Part shown: piece after piece, positions 22,729-34,681 of the stretch | How the letters are laid out: every line of letters begins with the position of its first letter | Position numbering within the stretch: position 1 is the first letter of the stretch | Assembly (NCBI GenBank): GCA_031002005.1 | Contig: JARYHS010008074.1 | Location: forward strand, 352,804,932 to 352,868,931 | Origin: Vandiemenella viatica | Lineage: Eukaryota; Arthropoda; Insecta; Orthoptera; Morabidae | DNA length: 64,000 nt | Direction: 5' to 3' | Position numbers and translations under genes: made by a program | Notes under the pieces: generated by a model | The model's input: only the letters and a program-made list of their open reading frames with translations | Database searches by the model: none | What the model was told of the DNA's origin: nothing

Positions 22729-24189
22729 ACAGGTTGTGCTGTTAGCAATCTTGTAGTATCATTGTATCCTGAAACTTCATTTGAACTCAATATTATTATA
22801 ATTAGAACAATTTAGTAAAACAGGTATTGATGGTAAATTAGGATTTACAAGCGTAGATTTGATCAGATCGAAAAATTAGACTGCAACTCGTTTGTGTTCT
22901 GACATTGTGTTAAAAAACAGAAGGTATTTTTGTAAAAATGAAATGCTTTTATGAAACGAGTAAGAGCATTTTTAATAACGGGTATTATTTAACATAAATC
23001 TGTGGATGGAATAATAATTTTGTGGCCATAGGGCTGTAAGTTAACGTAACTGGTTACGGGAGTGGTTCTTACGGCAAAGCCTTGACGTTATAGAATTAAT
23101 AGCAATATTACACTGTGGTGGACAGCAAAATTTCATGTTTTGACGAAACTGATTTTGTTTGTTTCAGGTGAGCAATAATAACTTCGGCTGAGGAACAACT
23201 GTTTGACGTGAGTAGTGAAGAAGATATTTCTGTGCTTTAATTTGCAAAATATACTGCATTCAGCAAAAATAACGCATCAGAAACAACAGCGTATCATTAC
23301 AGTTGTCTACGATCTGTCGGCGAAGAAAGGCGTGAAAAGCGGTTAATAACTGATTGGAAGTGTAATTGTATATAATTTTTAATGACAAGTGTCCAGTACC
23401 TCTCCTCCATGTTAGTGTTATGGTGCATGGCACGTTGGTTTTTGACGCTCTATGATTGGATTTCCTCGCCTGCGATAGTTCCCAAGTCCATTAGGCTCGC
23501 TCCGAATCGAGGTCGAAAGAGATACCGCCAAGAGTCGCTCGATACAAAACTGCTGAAACTTTGATAAAGCCCGAAAAACTCTTCTCGGAAGCAATATAGA
23601 TAAAACCACCTCTCCTTCGAGCCAAGCAGCGCGTTCAAAGGCCTCTTCAATCTCCGAAATTGCCATCTTATGCGGTTCATTAGTGCCTGAAGCATTGCTT
23701 CCACACAGATTTAAAGGGAAAATGGCGGGATTAGGTTTTAACATTAGTTTCTTCCGCGCCAGGTTTATGTCGTATGAATGATAAAGATTGTCGTTAACAT
23801 CCGTCTCGTTGACCTTACAATGTGGAGGTCATGGAAACCGTGCCAGAATGTTCGAGGTGCGCTAATGACCTCACTGTTGAACTCTAAAGGTCGCAGCAAC
23901 AAAGGCTCTCCAGTGAGCCTTATAGCTCAACTCCGGGAAGCCAGTTACATTCGGTCTTTGGCAAAAGCCGCTCTTAACTGGTAAGTGAAATACAGTTACA
24001 TACATGTAAAGTAATTGTGTTAGGCGTATAACACAAACTGGAGCCAGCTGAAAAATATAAAAACTGCACTCAGAATAAGGAATGACAAAGAAGTAATTCT
24101 TGTTTGTACAAAGTATTTGATAATAACATTTCATACTAATAGCTCGTTTTGATAGTGATTTAACCTGTATGAATCAGTTGATTGTAACA
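22729..24189. other. Unannotated stretch with GC-richer patch at 23410-23780
   Basis: The patch gives overlapping minus-strand frames of 108 and 84 codons (23418-23744 and 23450-23704) in two phases, plus a plus frame. None shows a domain I recognise, and two overlapping phases usually means compositional openness, so I do not call a gene. Near 23858-23888 GCGCTAATGACCTCACTGTTG resembles a SINE 3' tail. Confidence 0.4.
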
Positions 24190-25990
24190 AAAGAAAATTG
24201 GGAGACAGTGAACATGGCTGTGAGGCAACGTTTATCCTCACTTATATTCAACTTGTATTTAGAGGAAGCATTCGAAAAAATGAGGGAGAAATTTGAATGC
24301 GGCATAACGGTTCAACGAGAAACAATCAGATTTGTTACGATTTGCTGATGATATTGTCCTGTTAGCAGGAAATATTGAGAAATTACTGAACAACATAAGA
24401 AATTACTGGGAGAGAAAGTTTGACTAAATATAAGCAAAATCAAGACAAAAAATGTTTCAGTAATTACAGCAATAGTCAGAGTATAAAATAGGATCAGAGG
24501 TAATAAAATCAAGAAAACTCTGTTATGATAAAGTAAGGTTATCTACAACTGATGGTTCAAGCAAGAACAATGCCAAAATCAGAATAACACTGGGAAAATA
24601 GCCCCAATCAGCAAAAAAATCTTTTAATTTTAGAACCCGGACTTCTCTAAAGCTGTTTGTACTTAGCGATACTAGAGAGAATGAAAATTTAAACACTTGA
24701 AATGTTTTTTATAGAATAATGTTCAATATTAAGTGGACGTACACTGAAGTGTCAAAAGTCGCGGAATACCCAGTAATGTCGTGTGGGAACCCATAACTGC
24801 GAAAGTATTGCCGCTGCAGGACGTTGTGCGCGAACTGACCTATTGATACTGTCCCAGATATGGTTTACTGCATTTATGTCTGGCGATCAAGGTGGCCAAA
24901 TCATTCGCCGGAATTGTACATATTGTTCCTCAGATCAAAAGTAGACTATTTTGGCACCCTAACACGGGGCATTATCGTCCTGAAAAAGTGCATCGTCGTT
25001 TGGGAACATGAAGGCCGTGAATAACTGTAATTTTCTCAGAGTAACTGAATATAACTATTTCCACCCAATGGACTGTTAAGTTTGACCAGAGACCATGCGC
25101 TGTGGATACAGCCCATACCAGGATAGAGCCACCACCAGCTTGCACTGCTTCCTGACAAACCTGGGCCCATGGTCTGGTAGGAACTGCGCTACACTGGAAC
25201 CCTGCGATCAGCTCGTACCATCTGAATCGTGACCTGAGCACCCAATCGATCGTGTTCTGTTAGCAGAGACACGAGTGGTCTTCTGCTGCCATATCCCGTC
25301 AACGCCAAATTTCGCTGCACTGTCCGCACGCACTCGTGTGTCGTATGTCCCGCATTGAGCGTTTCTGATCTTTGACGCACTGTTGGCTTCCTATAACACT
25401 TTGACGCAGACGTCCCTGGTCTCTGTCATTAAGTAGACGTGGTCGGCCACTGCGTAGTCCAGGACGGCAGGTAATGCCGGACATTACGCCACGCTCTTGA
25501 CACTGTGCCTTGAAGAAATGTTGAATTCACAAAAATTTCTGAAATCGAATGCTCCATGCGTATAGCGCTAACTACCATTCCATTTTCAAACTCATTTAAT
25601 TCATGTCATCTGGCCATAATCACGTGGGCCATAATCACGTCAGCAAACATTTCATGCGACTCACGAGGGTATAAATGAAAGCCCCGACACTGCACGCACA
25701 TTTGTGTGTTTCTTCCGCGCTGCTACCGCCATCTTCCTATCTCATGAATTTTGGCACTTCAGTTTATGAAGTGTGAAATGAACGCGTAGAAGGAAGTTTA
25801 TGGAAGAAATAGAATGAGGGATGGTAGCTCACATTTTAAGTTTGAGGGATTGACTAATGGGAAGAGCAGTGTAAGTAAAGGCCTATAGAGGAAGACAAAA
25901 ATTAGAATATGTGATTGAAATAACTCAGGTCGTAGATTGTAATTGTTATGTTAAAAAAAAGGACTGTGTAAAACTAGAGGTATACTGAAA
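24190..25990 (+). mobile_element. Second LINE reverse-transcriptase remnant, split by a Tc1 insertion
   Basis: The 5' part encodes, with frameshifts, LSSLIFNLYLEEAFEKM (the 'QGCPLSP..FN.Y.E' RT region, about 24220-24285). The catalytic region FADDIVLLAGNIEKLL follows (about 24340-24390), then the FGLNISKIKTK segment. The 3' part resumes after the Tc1 element at 25767 and contains GRAV..KAYRGRQKLEY (about 25860-25910), the homologue of the C-terminal 'GKNCRGRQRLEYMK' of the 18-kb copy. Joining 24739 to 25765 restores colinearity with the sibling LINE (ATTAAGT.GAC..ATGAAGT). Full of stops; dead. Confidence 0.85.
24742..25764 (-). mobile_element. Tc1/mariner element, decayed transposase on minus strand
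   Basis: The left end CACTGAAGTGTCAAAA and the reverse complement of the right end AACTGAAGTGCCAAAA are the TIRs, flanked by TA on both sides (24740-24741 and 25765-25766), the tc1/mariner target duplication. On the minus strand, in order: an HTH segment with SGRPRLLNDRDQGRLRQSV, a TVQRNLALTGYGSRRPLVS segment, AGGGSILVWA (the usual 'GGGS.MVWG'), and in another frame LFQDDNAP around 24990-24965, carrying the second catalytic aspartate. It ends with a PPSPDIN-like and IWDSINRSV segment. Multiple frameshifts and stops show it is inactive. Length about 1.02 kb, below the usual 1.3-1.6 kb for an autonomous element. Confidence 0.9.
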
Positions 25991-26806
25991 ATAAAAACGT
26001 AATGCTTTTACTGTTAATCGTGTAACCCATTAACTATCGCAACACCGTGTTTCAGTGCTAAACTACTACTTAGAAATTTTCATTTTGCACCTACTCGTTT
26101 GTAAGTAATATAAACTGCGGAGTGATATACAAATCAGAGAAAAACTTGAAATTTTGATGGGTTGCTATGCGGTTCGAGAGTTGACTATAGCATATTTCTA
26201 ATAAGAATGTCTGTACCCTGCAACAATCTTAAGCTGAATAATTTGATGTATTTCAAGGAATATTAAAACTGCAACACATGTTAATTTAAAGCAAGCGACT
26301 TTACTGCTCCGACTAACATGAGCATTTATTGAAATTATAAAACTCCAGTCATTGAACTCATTATCAATTTAATCTATAAAGTGAAAAGATTCGTTTTTTT
26401 TTAATGAAAAGCATTCTCTTTTCCAGATTCAGTGCAAGTAATTAAAAATTGCTGTAACCTCACTTTCAGCGGACTTGAAATTGCTCTTGTCAAAGTGATC
26501 CCCCACCCCCACCATTTTCCAAGAAAAAAATTTCGGTAGGTTTATTGAAAGTTGTGACAGAATGGAGGTCGATGGCCTACAGCAGCATAAAATATTAAAA
26601 AAAAAACTGAAGTCTGCCTACAGTTGCCTGAGAGGAATGCTGTAGCGTCTGGGGTCCAGCAAGTGTCCGCTGAACGCTTGCGCAGTCCCTTGGTACAGGC
26701 GTGTCCCCTTATCTGGGAGATCGCGTGAGGCAGGCCAAGTCACGACTCTGTACTGTTGCGGGCTGGTGTTGAAATGGTACCATACATCTTAGCTATCGAG
26801 CTACTG
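25991..26806. other. Unannotated stretch
   Basis: Nothing recognised. A GC-rich patch at about 26630-26760 has no open frame of note. Confidence 0.4.
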
Positions 26807-26814
26807 GTTTAAGC

Positions 26815-27309
26815 CAGAGGTTCCCAATTATTTTTTTCCGGAGTATCGCTTCAAGAAAGAGCTCAACCTCGCGTACACTTTATAGCTGCCTGTGCCACTG
26901 CGTTCATACCAGTCCAGTGCATAACCTCAGCATTACGGTAATGTAATTCACTCACACACTCAGTTTATCGCCTTAAAATATATTTTGCTGGTAGCAATGT
27001 TTGTTTTTTCTCAATTGTTTTAGTGATTAACTTAGCCAAGAGATTACCGCGCGTATTCCTTGAAGCAACCCGGGCATCCAGATTTGGGTTTTCCATGGTT
27101 TCCCAAATCACTCCAGGCAAATGCCGGGATGCTTCCTTAAAAAGGCCATGGCCGAATTCCTTCCCATTCCTTGCCCCCATTCTTTCCCGTCTCTAAAGAC
27201 CTCGATGTTGAAAGACGTAAAGCAGTAAAAAAAAAATAAAAAAAATAAAAAAATGAAGCAACCGCGCATACTCCTGGGGGGTACGCTTACCACTAATTGG
27301 GAACGACGG
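26815..27309 (+). mobile_element. hAT element (host of a nested SINE)
   Basis: The left end CAGAGGTTCCCAATTA and the reverse complement of the right end CCGTCGTTCCCAATTA are TIRs. The perfect 8-bp TSD GTTTAAGC lies at 26807-26814 and 27310-27317. Subtracting the SINE (27071-27253) and one TSD copy leaves about 300 bp of original non-coding element. Confidence 0.9.
27071..27253 (+). mobile_element. Family-A SINE, 5' truncated, nested in hAT
   Basis: Starts CGGGCATCCAGATTTGGG, lacks the whole tRNA-like head, and ends in an interrupted A tail. The TSD TGAAGCAACC is perfect (27061-27070 and 27254-27263). The open frames 26965-27180 and 27108-27293 (minus) are shadows of it. Confidence 0.92.
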
Positions 27310-27684
27310 GTTTAAGCGACAACATGTACTTAACGAGTCACTCAACTGGTCTGCGGGACATAAAGTCTAAGTTGCGCGCAGTTAGGTTTCGCCGTTCTTT
27401 CTGACATTAGCTACTTGAGGCCTCCTTAAAAGAAGAATGTTGCTTGTTTCCAACAAGGTGATCGGGGCAGGAGAAATTGAGATGAACAGTTCTAAATGAC
27501 GACATTGTTTACCAGATATTTGAATTAAATCAAACCTCTTCGAGTGGATACATTAAATGTGGCGACCATCGCGCAGGGTTTCGGCAAGTGGTAGGTTATT
27601 GCAGCCGGCACACTGAACACTCGCTCGTTACTCTTCGCTACGCGTGTGGAGCAACACCACATACGTGGAACTATATAACAAAGT

Positions 27685-28162
27685 GATTCCCAACCTGTGA
27701 TCCGTAGGTAGAATATTAAAAAATTAACTCAATTAAAGATGTTATAAAATAGCAAAACCTGTTCACATAAAATAGATACTATATTCATACCATATAAGGC
27801 TATAAGCGAGTATAGGCGAGTATAAGCGAACACAAACTTCCTGAAGCCATAAGTAGTTCGACGACCAGCAAAAATCTCTTATTTCCATGATATAAGGATG
27901 TGACTGTATTGTTACGAAACTGTTTTATGCTCTAAATACATTTCCAGTTGGCATAAAAACTGAGCGTCGTTCCTTGGAGGATTAAGTTAATGACTGTTTA
28001 TAACGGCCTTACTGTCGGTGTAGGTCTTAAGGGACTGCAGTGATGCCGATAACAACTGGTAGGGTTGGTTAAAGTGAAAAATTATGCCCATATATGTCAA
28101 TGGTCCTTAGGATTATTTTGACATTTTGCTGGTCCTCTTATTGAAAAAGGTTGAGAAACTGC
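27685..28162 (+). mobile_element. Probable hAT element, ends degraded
   Basis: The left end is AAGTGATTCCCAACCTGTGA followed by TCCGTAGG. The reverse complement of the right end is CAGTTTCTCAACCTTTTTCA then GGACCAGCAAAATG. Both resemble the 'CAGTG.TTC.CAACC...GGTCC' ends common in hAT elements. No TSD could be found, so limits and pairing of the two ends are tentative. Confidence 0.5.
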
Positions 28163-29130
28163 TCTTTACCATTACCTCCGAAGTCACAATGAAGTGGTGA
28201 AAAATGCATACATCTCAACACTATATAATATTCTTCTGATTCCATTTCCAGAGTGAATGAAAGGAAAATAACTGAACACCTGAAACTGTTCACTTTAGTG
28301 TTACCTGTTATTAACTGCGCAAAATGTGATTACCGACTATCTTTCTACTTAGCTTCAAGATATACTTTACATCATGTCTTATTTCAAACCACTAACGTTG
28401 GCGGTTGTCACTCCTGAACCCAGCTAATAACTACAATATTCAAGCGACGGAAGATCGATCAGGTAGCCCAGCGAGGGGAAAGGAAACTATACAACTAGCT
28501 GCAGCGACAGTTTAAAAAACATATTGGAGGCCACTCACAGAAGAAATTCCTGGGAAAAGTTTTGGAAATACATCCCCAATCTATGTATCACTACCACTGT
28601 ACTTTCGCATAGCCCAGAGTTGTTTACCTAGCAATAAACTATGAATGTTATACGTTATTCAGAAAAGGATAATCACTAATGAAACATTATTTGTAATAGG
28701 CCTTTGTCTGTGCCCAATATCTCAATGTTGCAAGTTTGTATAATATCGCTCGCTAGACTGTGAAACTCCTGTTTTATAGCTGTTGTCAGAAATCAAGATG
28801 GCGTTGATAAACAGAACACACGTTCTCATCAGAATATATATAAACCTCCAGATACTTCCACCAAAATGGATGCCCATTTCTGTATCGAATTGCGTTGTAC
28901 ATAAAGATGTATTGACGTGTGTAAAGAATACTACCTAAGGTAGGCACTACTTAAGATATGAACGTAACAAACTAGACAAGTACGAAGAGAAATTTACTCA
29001 TTTCTTAATAGTCACAATGCGCTGAAATCCACGTTGTAGCATAGATCTTAACTGACTGTGATGAGAAAACTCTCACTTATCAAAGCCTATGTGTTTTTGC
29101 TCTTCTAATAGCATCAGTTAATTATTTTAA
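28163..29130. other. Unannotated stretch
   Basis: No recognisable feature. Confidence 0.4.
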
Positions 29131-29522
29131 AATAAAGAAGTGGTATTTCAGTGAAAAAAAGTGATGAAGGTGGTTGCTTTGAGAACGCTGGTCCTGAGTA
29201 TAAATCACATTATGGAGAGAAATTTCTGCGGAGTTTTCTTTATTTATTTGACATGGGATAAAACGAAAGAAAATTAAAGGAAGAACTATTGTTACAAGCT
29301 GTAGACAATAGTGAGAGGTTGTTGTTGAGATACTCAGATAGCCATGAATAACAGTGAGAGCAGAAGATGTCGAAACGTTAGTATACAAAATGAGGCCCTA
29401 TACCAGTCGAAGATTTGAATATGAAATTACAAACCGAGAAACACGTTATTATTGTATTTTTTATATCGGTAAAACAAATAAAACTTTACAGATTTCGAAT
29501 TTCCCAACATCAATGATTTATT

Positions 29523-29735
29523 CGGGAGGACGCGGGTTCGAATCCCCGACCGTTAATCCAGATTTGAGTTTTCCATGGTTTCCCCAAATCACTCTAGGCG
29601 AATGCCGGGATGCTTCATTCAAAAAGTCCATGGCCGAATTCCTTTCCGTTCCTTGTCCCCTGTCCCATCCCCCGCCTCTAATGACCTTATCTGTCCACGA
29701 GGCGTAAAGCAAAACGTAAAAAAAAAAATCAAAAA
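29523..29735 (+). mobile_element. Family-A SINE, paralogue of the 2353 insertion
   Basis: Same 5' truncation point and same TSD as copy 1 (ATCAATGATTTATT 29509-29522; ATCTGTGATTTATT from 29736). It was therefore duplicated with the segment rather than independently inserted. CCGTTAATCC replaces CCGGGCATCC in the head/body junction. Confidence 0.92.
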
Positions 29736-30524
29736 ATCTGTGATTTATTTTGTGTAAGATGTCAGATGAAACCCGGACGCCTAGGAGGCATATGAAAAGC
29801 AAGAGTATGTATTTAATAGTGGTTTCCGTTTTGTTCAACGAATACATGTTACGGTACACCCTACTTAGCGCAATACAAACTTCTCGTTAGTTGCGGATGT
29901 CATCAAGCAACCAAATTGCTGCAAAGTTTCTTGTATGTGAATAATTTATAATGTGAAATCTCTTGGAGGGATTATCCCTCATGGGAGGGAAGCTGCTAGT
30001 GCAGACAAACGGGTGTGCTGGATATAGCACACCCTCGCCCCCAGGATGAGTTATTTCCGTTTCCCCTCCTAATGGACTACGGAAGAGAGTGCGAGGTTAG
30101 TTTTTGTAAGGAGGGGTCCGGGTAACTATTTATTCCTGCAGACAGTTCTATCAGATCAAACTCAAATCATAGAGCGTCAGAAAGCTTTAGTACTTAATAA
30201 ATGAGGTAAAATTGTACTCGCGCAAGTTGTGGGTTGTAGTATTAAGTATAAAATTTAGGTGTTTAGTACTGTTGCGCTTTCATCGAAATGTAATCAGAGA
30301 TACCATACATTATAAATTGTTATACGGCATTCTGCCACATACATATCAAAAGTTGCTTCTATTTGCGAAAGATAAAAGAATGAATGGAAGCAAGCCATAG
30401 TAAGAAAACCATATTCTACATTAAACAGTTTTTATGTTGAATATTCTTAAAAGATCTCGCTAGCGAGAAACTTCATAAATGGATAGACCACTAAAAACTG
30501 AATTTTTCCAACATCAGTTTATAA

Positions 30525-30633
30525 GAGTGGCCTGATGGCTTAGTGGTTAAGGTATGACGGGAGATCGAAAAGTCCCCGGTTCGAATCCTTGTATCGGTGG
30601 AGATTTTCATAAGCCCTTAATCCGACCTTTACC
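30525..30633 (+). mobile_element. Family-B SINE, 3' truncated
   Basis: Same head as 3353 (TGGCTTAGTGGTTAAGG, box GGTTCGAATCC). It stops after GACCTTTACCTG because 110 bp present in copy 1 is missing. Confidence 0.8.
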
Positions 30634-31239
30634 TGAAGACATTAGTGTGAATACCACAGCATGCATGGACCTCGCTATTAATTAGCAATCAGCAGTTGTT
30701 GTAGTATGTATTTATTATTGATAAATGGATTCCAAAAATTAGAATATCACCACCAATAAGTAATTTATTTTATGCATTGGTGGTTGCATTCTTGTTTGAC
30801 AGATACTGTGCATTCATTTCCTCAAGAGGCAAAATGAGGTAAAATAATTTCTCTCGATGTATCTTAAGCGATCGATGACCGCGTATAGTAGTAATTAGAG
30901 GAAATGCACTTGTTACAAATGTGCCTTGGAAAATGTATTTTAAACACTTTTGAAACTCTTCATCTCATTGTTTCAATAATTCTTATGAACTAGCATTTGG
31001 TCGGCTAATAATTTTACGTAGGCATTAAAATATTGTAGTCCGCTGATGATTTTTGCTTTTCGTTTAGACTAACTAGTAATGGAAATTAAACACGTCTGAA
31101 CTAAGGCTTTCTAGATACAAAAGTTTACTTCCTTTTATTATTGGAACCATAGTAATATCCTATCGCATTTCTTACAACAAACAACAAACCTGATGCACTT
31201 TCACAGTAATTTTGATATGAATCCGTGGATACTCTAGAT

Positions 31240-31575
31240 CAGGGGTGGCCAACCCGCGGCCCGCCTTGAACATTATTGCGGTCCGCGAGATTCATCACAC
31301 TTTTACAAAATATATTTATTTTATAATGGCCAAAATGGTGAAAACCAATGTATTAAAGAAAATCCATTATTTGGGCATCCATATATTCAAAAATTGTCGA
31401 AATTATGAGAAAAATTAACTTTGATTTTAAAATAATATATTAGAGATATTACGTGTTTTATTTATGAGTTTATAGTTATGAGTTCGCAGAATAATTAAAT
31501 TATGTTCACTCCAAACAATATCTCCAGTAGGTCTAAATCTAATATGGGGATATATAATTTTACATACCACCCCTG
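31240..31575 (+). mobile_element. Non-autonomous hAT element, 336 bp
   Basis: Starts CAGGGGTGGCCAACCCGCGG and ends CATACCACCCCTG, giving 9-bp perfect TIRs CAGGGGTGG. The perfect 8-bp TSD CTCTAGAT lies at 31232-31239 and 31576-31583. The interior is AT-rich without a coding frame. The orthologous-by-duplication site in copy 1 (4139-4154) lacks the element but retains both TSDs with an altered junction. Confidence 0.95.
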
Positions 31576-32613
31576 CTCTAGATGCTGATATTAATCTATT
31601 TTCGAATATTTCCCCGCATCGTTTAGTAGTAGTATTCGACCACTATCGGCATGTGGTAATTTGGAAATTACTTTTCTCCATACCCGACCAACTCTAATTT
31701 TTCTCTATCCTAAACATGTTTTGTTCCCAGAATTTCAATTTTCAGATATCAAAATTAGTGTTTCATGAAATAATGGTGTTTGGAAACCGTGTACAAGTTA
31801 GCTGAATAATCAGTTTATTCGAGATTATTCATTTTGTCTTTCCTTACATTAGCACTCAATTCGGCTTAAATATTAAAATTACAAAAGCAGCTGATAGGTA
31901 GAATCATTATAATTTTTTCAACTCCTATTTTATTTTCTAATCATGTCTACAACATAAATCAAATTTTTTCGCGATGGGAACGATAGTACAAATTTTATCT
32001 GTTGGTAAATTTCCTCTAATCGCTGTTAAACACAGCGCCACAGCATAGCCCCTATACTGATTCTAACCAACTACGCCAGAGCAAAAAACATAACAAATAC
32101 GTCAAGAACCAGGTACTATGTCTGCCGCTAGCAGGTTTGAATAGCATAGCAGTGATACGAACGTGCTGTCATTTTTACCGAAAGCCGATTAACACAGGAA
32201 AATGCCTAAAAGATAAGTTTAAGAACATTCCTCGTTCCGAAATGCTTCTGATGTTTTGTTGTGAACAGGAAGGAGATATTGGTAAAAAAATCTAAACTGC
32301 CAAACCTTATTTTGTCACGTAACAACTGGGAACAGAGTCCATACAACAACCATGATGGCCACCTTAACTTACACTTGTACAAACACACGATAGTATAATC
32401 CACTCTCCTGCAGTATTTGTAAACTTATAAATAGTCTTACGCTCAGTGATATCTTAACGTGCCTTTTTAATATGTTTAAAACTGATGTTGAACTTCATGA
32501 TATATTATTGAAACATAAAATAGGTACTTCAGGTGCGTAAAACATATTATATATCCAGACTTATAAAATGAAAATACTTGTCTCGAATTGGATATGGTCA
32601 CAACGGTAGTATT

Positions 32614-32632
32614 TTATATATATATATATATT
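32614..32632. repeat. (TA)n microsatellite
   Basis: About nine TA dinucleotides. Confidence 0.95.
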
Positions 32633-32814
32633 CTCGTGTGGTTTTAATGGCGTTATGACAATTTCTTACCGACTATAATATCCACTAGTCTCGCCGCTTA
32701 ACCTATCATGGTAATCCTACAGGGCAAATAGGATCCCAGCATAACGTTGAATCCAAACCGCGGAATGATTGTGTCGTAATTCAAAAAACAAAAGCAAGCT
32801 TTGTCAGAAGTAAA

Positions 32815-32880
32815 TAGGGCGCTAATGACCTCGTTGTCGACGAGCCCTAAAGCCATAAAAACAACAACAACAACAACATC
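32815..32880 (+). mobile_element. SINE 3' tail fragment with (CAA)n
   Basis: GGCGCTAATGACCTCGTTGT then CGACGAGCCCTAAAGCC matches the 3' end typical of the family-A type SINE, followed by a (CAA)n tail. Head and body are absent. Confidence 0.65.
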
Positions 32881-33139
32881 AGAAGTAAAAGACGGGTTGA
32901 GGGGATTTCAGTATCATAACTTAGATCGGGATTAAATTCACGAACTTTCAGATTCCTAGTCGGATAGCTGAAACACTGAATCGTCAGAAAGCTCGATGGA
33001 CACTGGTATATCGAAATACACTACTGTTTGTGAAATCTGAAGCTCAAGAAGGAGACATGCGATTACATGAAATTTAATCCACAGATTTAGAGAAGTGACA
33101 ATACACAAATGATTAGAATTACAGAACTGTTCTTGCACT

Positions 33140-34130
33140 TTGACCGTGAGAATTTAGTACGATGTGAAGCCACCTCGTGCTGCAATCAGCGTCTCTAGAC
33201 GTCTTAGCTTGGAATCAAAGGGTGCCTGGATATGCTGATGGGGGCACACTGCCACGCATTTGTAGACGCTGTCACAAACGATCTACAGTGGTTGCAGGAG
33301 GACCAGAACGGACATGTTGCCGGCCGACCTTATTCCCCATATGTTCGATGAGCGACATATCAGGCGAACGTGCAGCAGTGGTAATCGTCGTTCTTCGAAG
33401 ATGGCTTGCACATTACTCGCCATATGTGGCTGGGCATTGTCTTGCTGAAAAATGCCATTTGAAGCTGTCTGCAGGAGGGCAGTGCATCGGGATCTTAACA
33501 CCTTCCTGATGTAGCGGTTTCAGTTAAGATTGCCCTCAATACTTAAGAGGCAAAATCGCAAGTTGTAGCCAAGGGCGTCCCAAACCATCGCATTTGGCGT
33601 TTTTCAGCTATACTACACAACAGTGCAGTCTGCCTGGTTGTGTTTACCATGGTAGCGTCTAATACGTACTGTAGGACAAACTGAAGCGGGACTCGTCCGA
33701 AAACACTCACATCCCGCCAGTGTTGGCGTTCCCGTGCCCTTTGCAGTCTGAGGCGTTAGTGGTTCCTGGTCAATAGAAGCCGAAGCAATGGGATGCGTGC
33801 CACCAGTCCAGTCCTCAGCAGACGGCGTCGAGCCGTCGATGCAGACGTGTCCACACCCTATGCAGTGCTCCAAAGTCTACCAAAGTGTTCTGTAGGTTGT
33901 GGTCATGTGGTCAAGATGGCCGTCATCCCGCGCTGTGGTCGTATTGTGTGGTCCAGTACCCGCTCGTCGCTGTGTACGACGCTCTTCTATCCACTGGTTC
34001 CACACACACAGCAGCGTGCCCCGTACGAGCCGCAATGTTACGGTGCGACAAACCTGTTTCCCGGAGATCAATCTTCCGAACGCGCGTTCGATTTCACTTA
34101 CATGCTGATACTGCGCCCTTTGAGGTAGAC
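33140..34130 (-). mobile_element. Tc1/mariner transposase remnant, minus strand
   Basis: Minus-strand order: an HTH segment with RAGTGPHNTTTARDD (about 34010-33960), middle frames without clear motifs, then NGIFQQDNAQPHMASNVQ at about 33460-33405, which carries the second catalytic aspartate of the DDE domain in its 'QQDNA.PH' setting. Next comes FEERRLPLL and, in another frame, a WGIRSAGN-like stretch. Frame changes and stops throughout. Terminal repeats and TA duplication were not found, so limits are approximate. The right edge abuts the MITE at 34134. It differs from the 24.7-kb element in its motif wording (QQDNAQPH against QDDNAP), so it is a different lineage. Plus-strand open frames here are shadows. 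Confidence 0.8.
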
Positions 34131-34133
34131 TTA

Positions 34134-34528
34134 GGAGCGTCCTTAAACTACGTGGCTCGGACTAAGAAAAGGGGGGGGGAGGAAATGGCTAGTAAGCTAC
34201 ACTGGGCTACATGGGGGAGTGGGCTTCCGAGCCAAGCCACGTAGCTTTCCATTCATATTTTTTGTCACGGTTAATATTAAGTACAGAAAACACAACAGCT
34301 TGTGAATATTTATTTCCGTCATTTAATTATCTCCGTATGTAATTCACGATAGTCTGACAAGAAAATACAGAACATCTGGAATCAATAGTAGGGAATAAAG
34401 CTACGTGCCACGTGTTGGGGGGTGGAGGGTTAGAGGCAAAAGACACGTCGGGTTACGTGGGGTGGGGGGTGGGAGGAAAGAGGATTCACAGGAGGCCAAA
34501 ATGGGGCAACGTAGTTTATGGACGCTCC
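34134..34528 (+). mobile_element. MITE with GGAGCGTCCATAAACTACGT-type TIRs, copy 1
   Basis: The left end is GGAGCGTCCTTAAACTACGT and the reverse complement of the right end is GGAGCGTCCATAAACTACGT. The interior has two G-rich patches near the ends and an AT-rich middle. An inverted relative lies at 39327-39774. The superfamily is not certain: the TIR is of a type common in insect genomes, but I could not establish a TSD. Overlapping open frames (34401-34683) come from the G-rich patch. Confidence 0.75.
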
Positions 34529-34681
34529 CCAAGGCACAGCGGCAGCTTCCTGAACGTTTCCACACGTTTGACGGCTCTGCACAGACTAAGCGTGGCCTAA
34601 CACTGATCTCTCCAGTCACACAACAGAGAGCGCTGCTGGGTCTAGGTGCACGCCATCTCTCAGCAATCTTAATCACTTATT

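Larger units (their letters stand above)
29131..32474 (+). repeat. Segmental duplication, copy 2
   Basis: Direct-orientation partner of 1949-5072, about 27.2 kb downstream. It carries the same family-A SINE with the same TSD, the same hairpins and the family-B SINE (3' truncated here), plus a hAT element at 31240-31575 that is absent, with a footprint, from copy 1. Alignment still holds at AATATG (32469-32474), exactly where copy 1 disappears into the N gap, so the duplicated block may continue to the right. Confidence 0.93.
32475..33135. other. Mostly unannotated stretch
   Basis: Contains the two simple-repeat/SINE-tail items listed below and otherwise nothing recognised. Confidence 0.4.

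Noticed and set aside
23418..23744. 108-codon minus-strand frame as a gene
   Set aside because: A second long frame overlaps it in another phase and a plus frame crosses it. No domain, so compositional openness is more likely.
33177..34244. Plus-strand frames of 110-119 codons
   Set aside because: They are antisense to the decayed Tc1 transposase, whose motifs lie on the minus strand.
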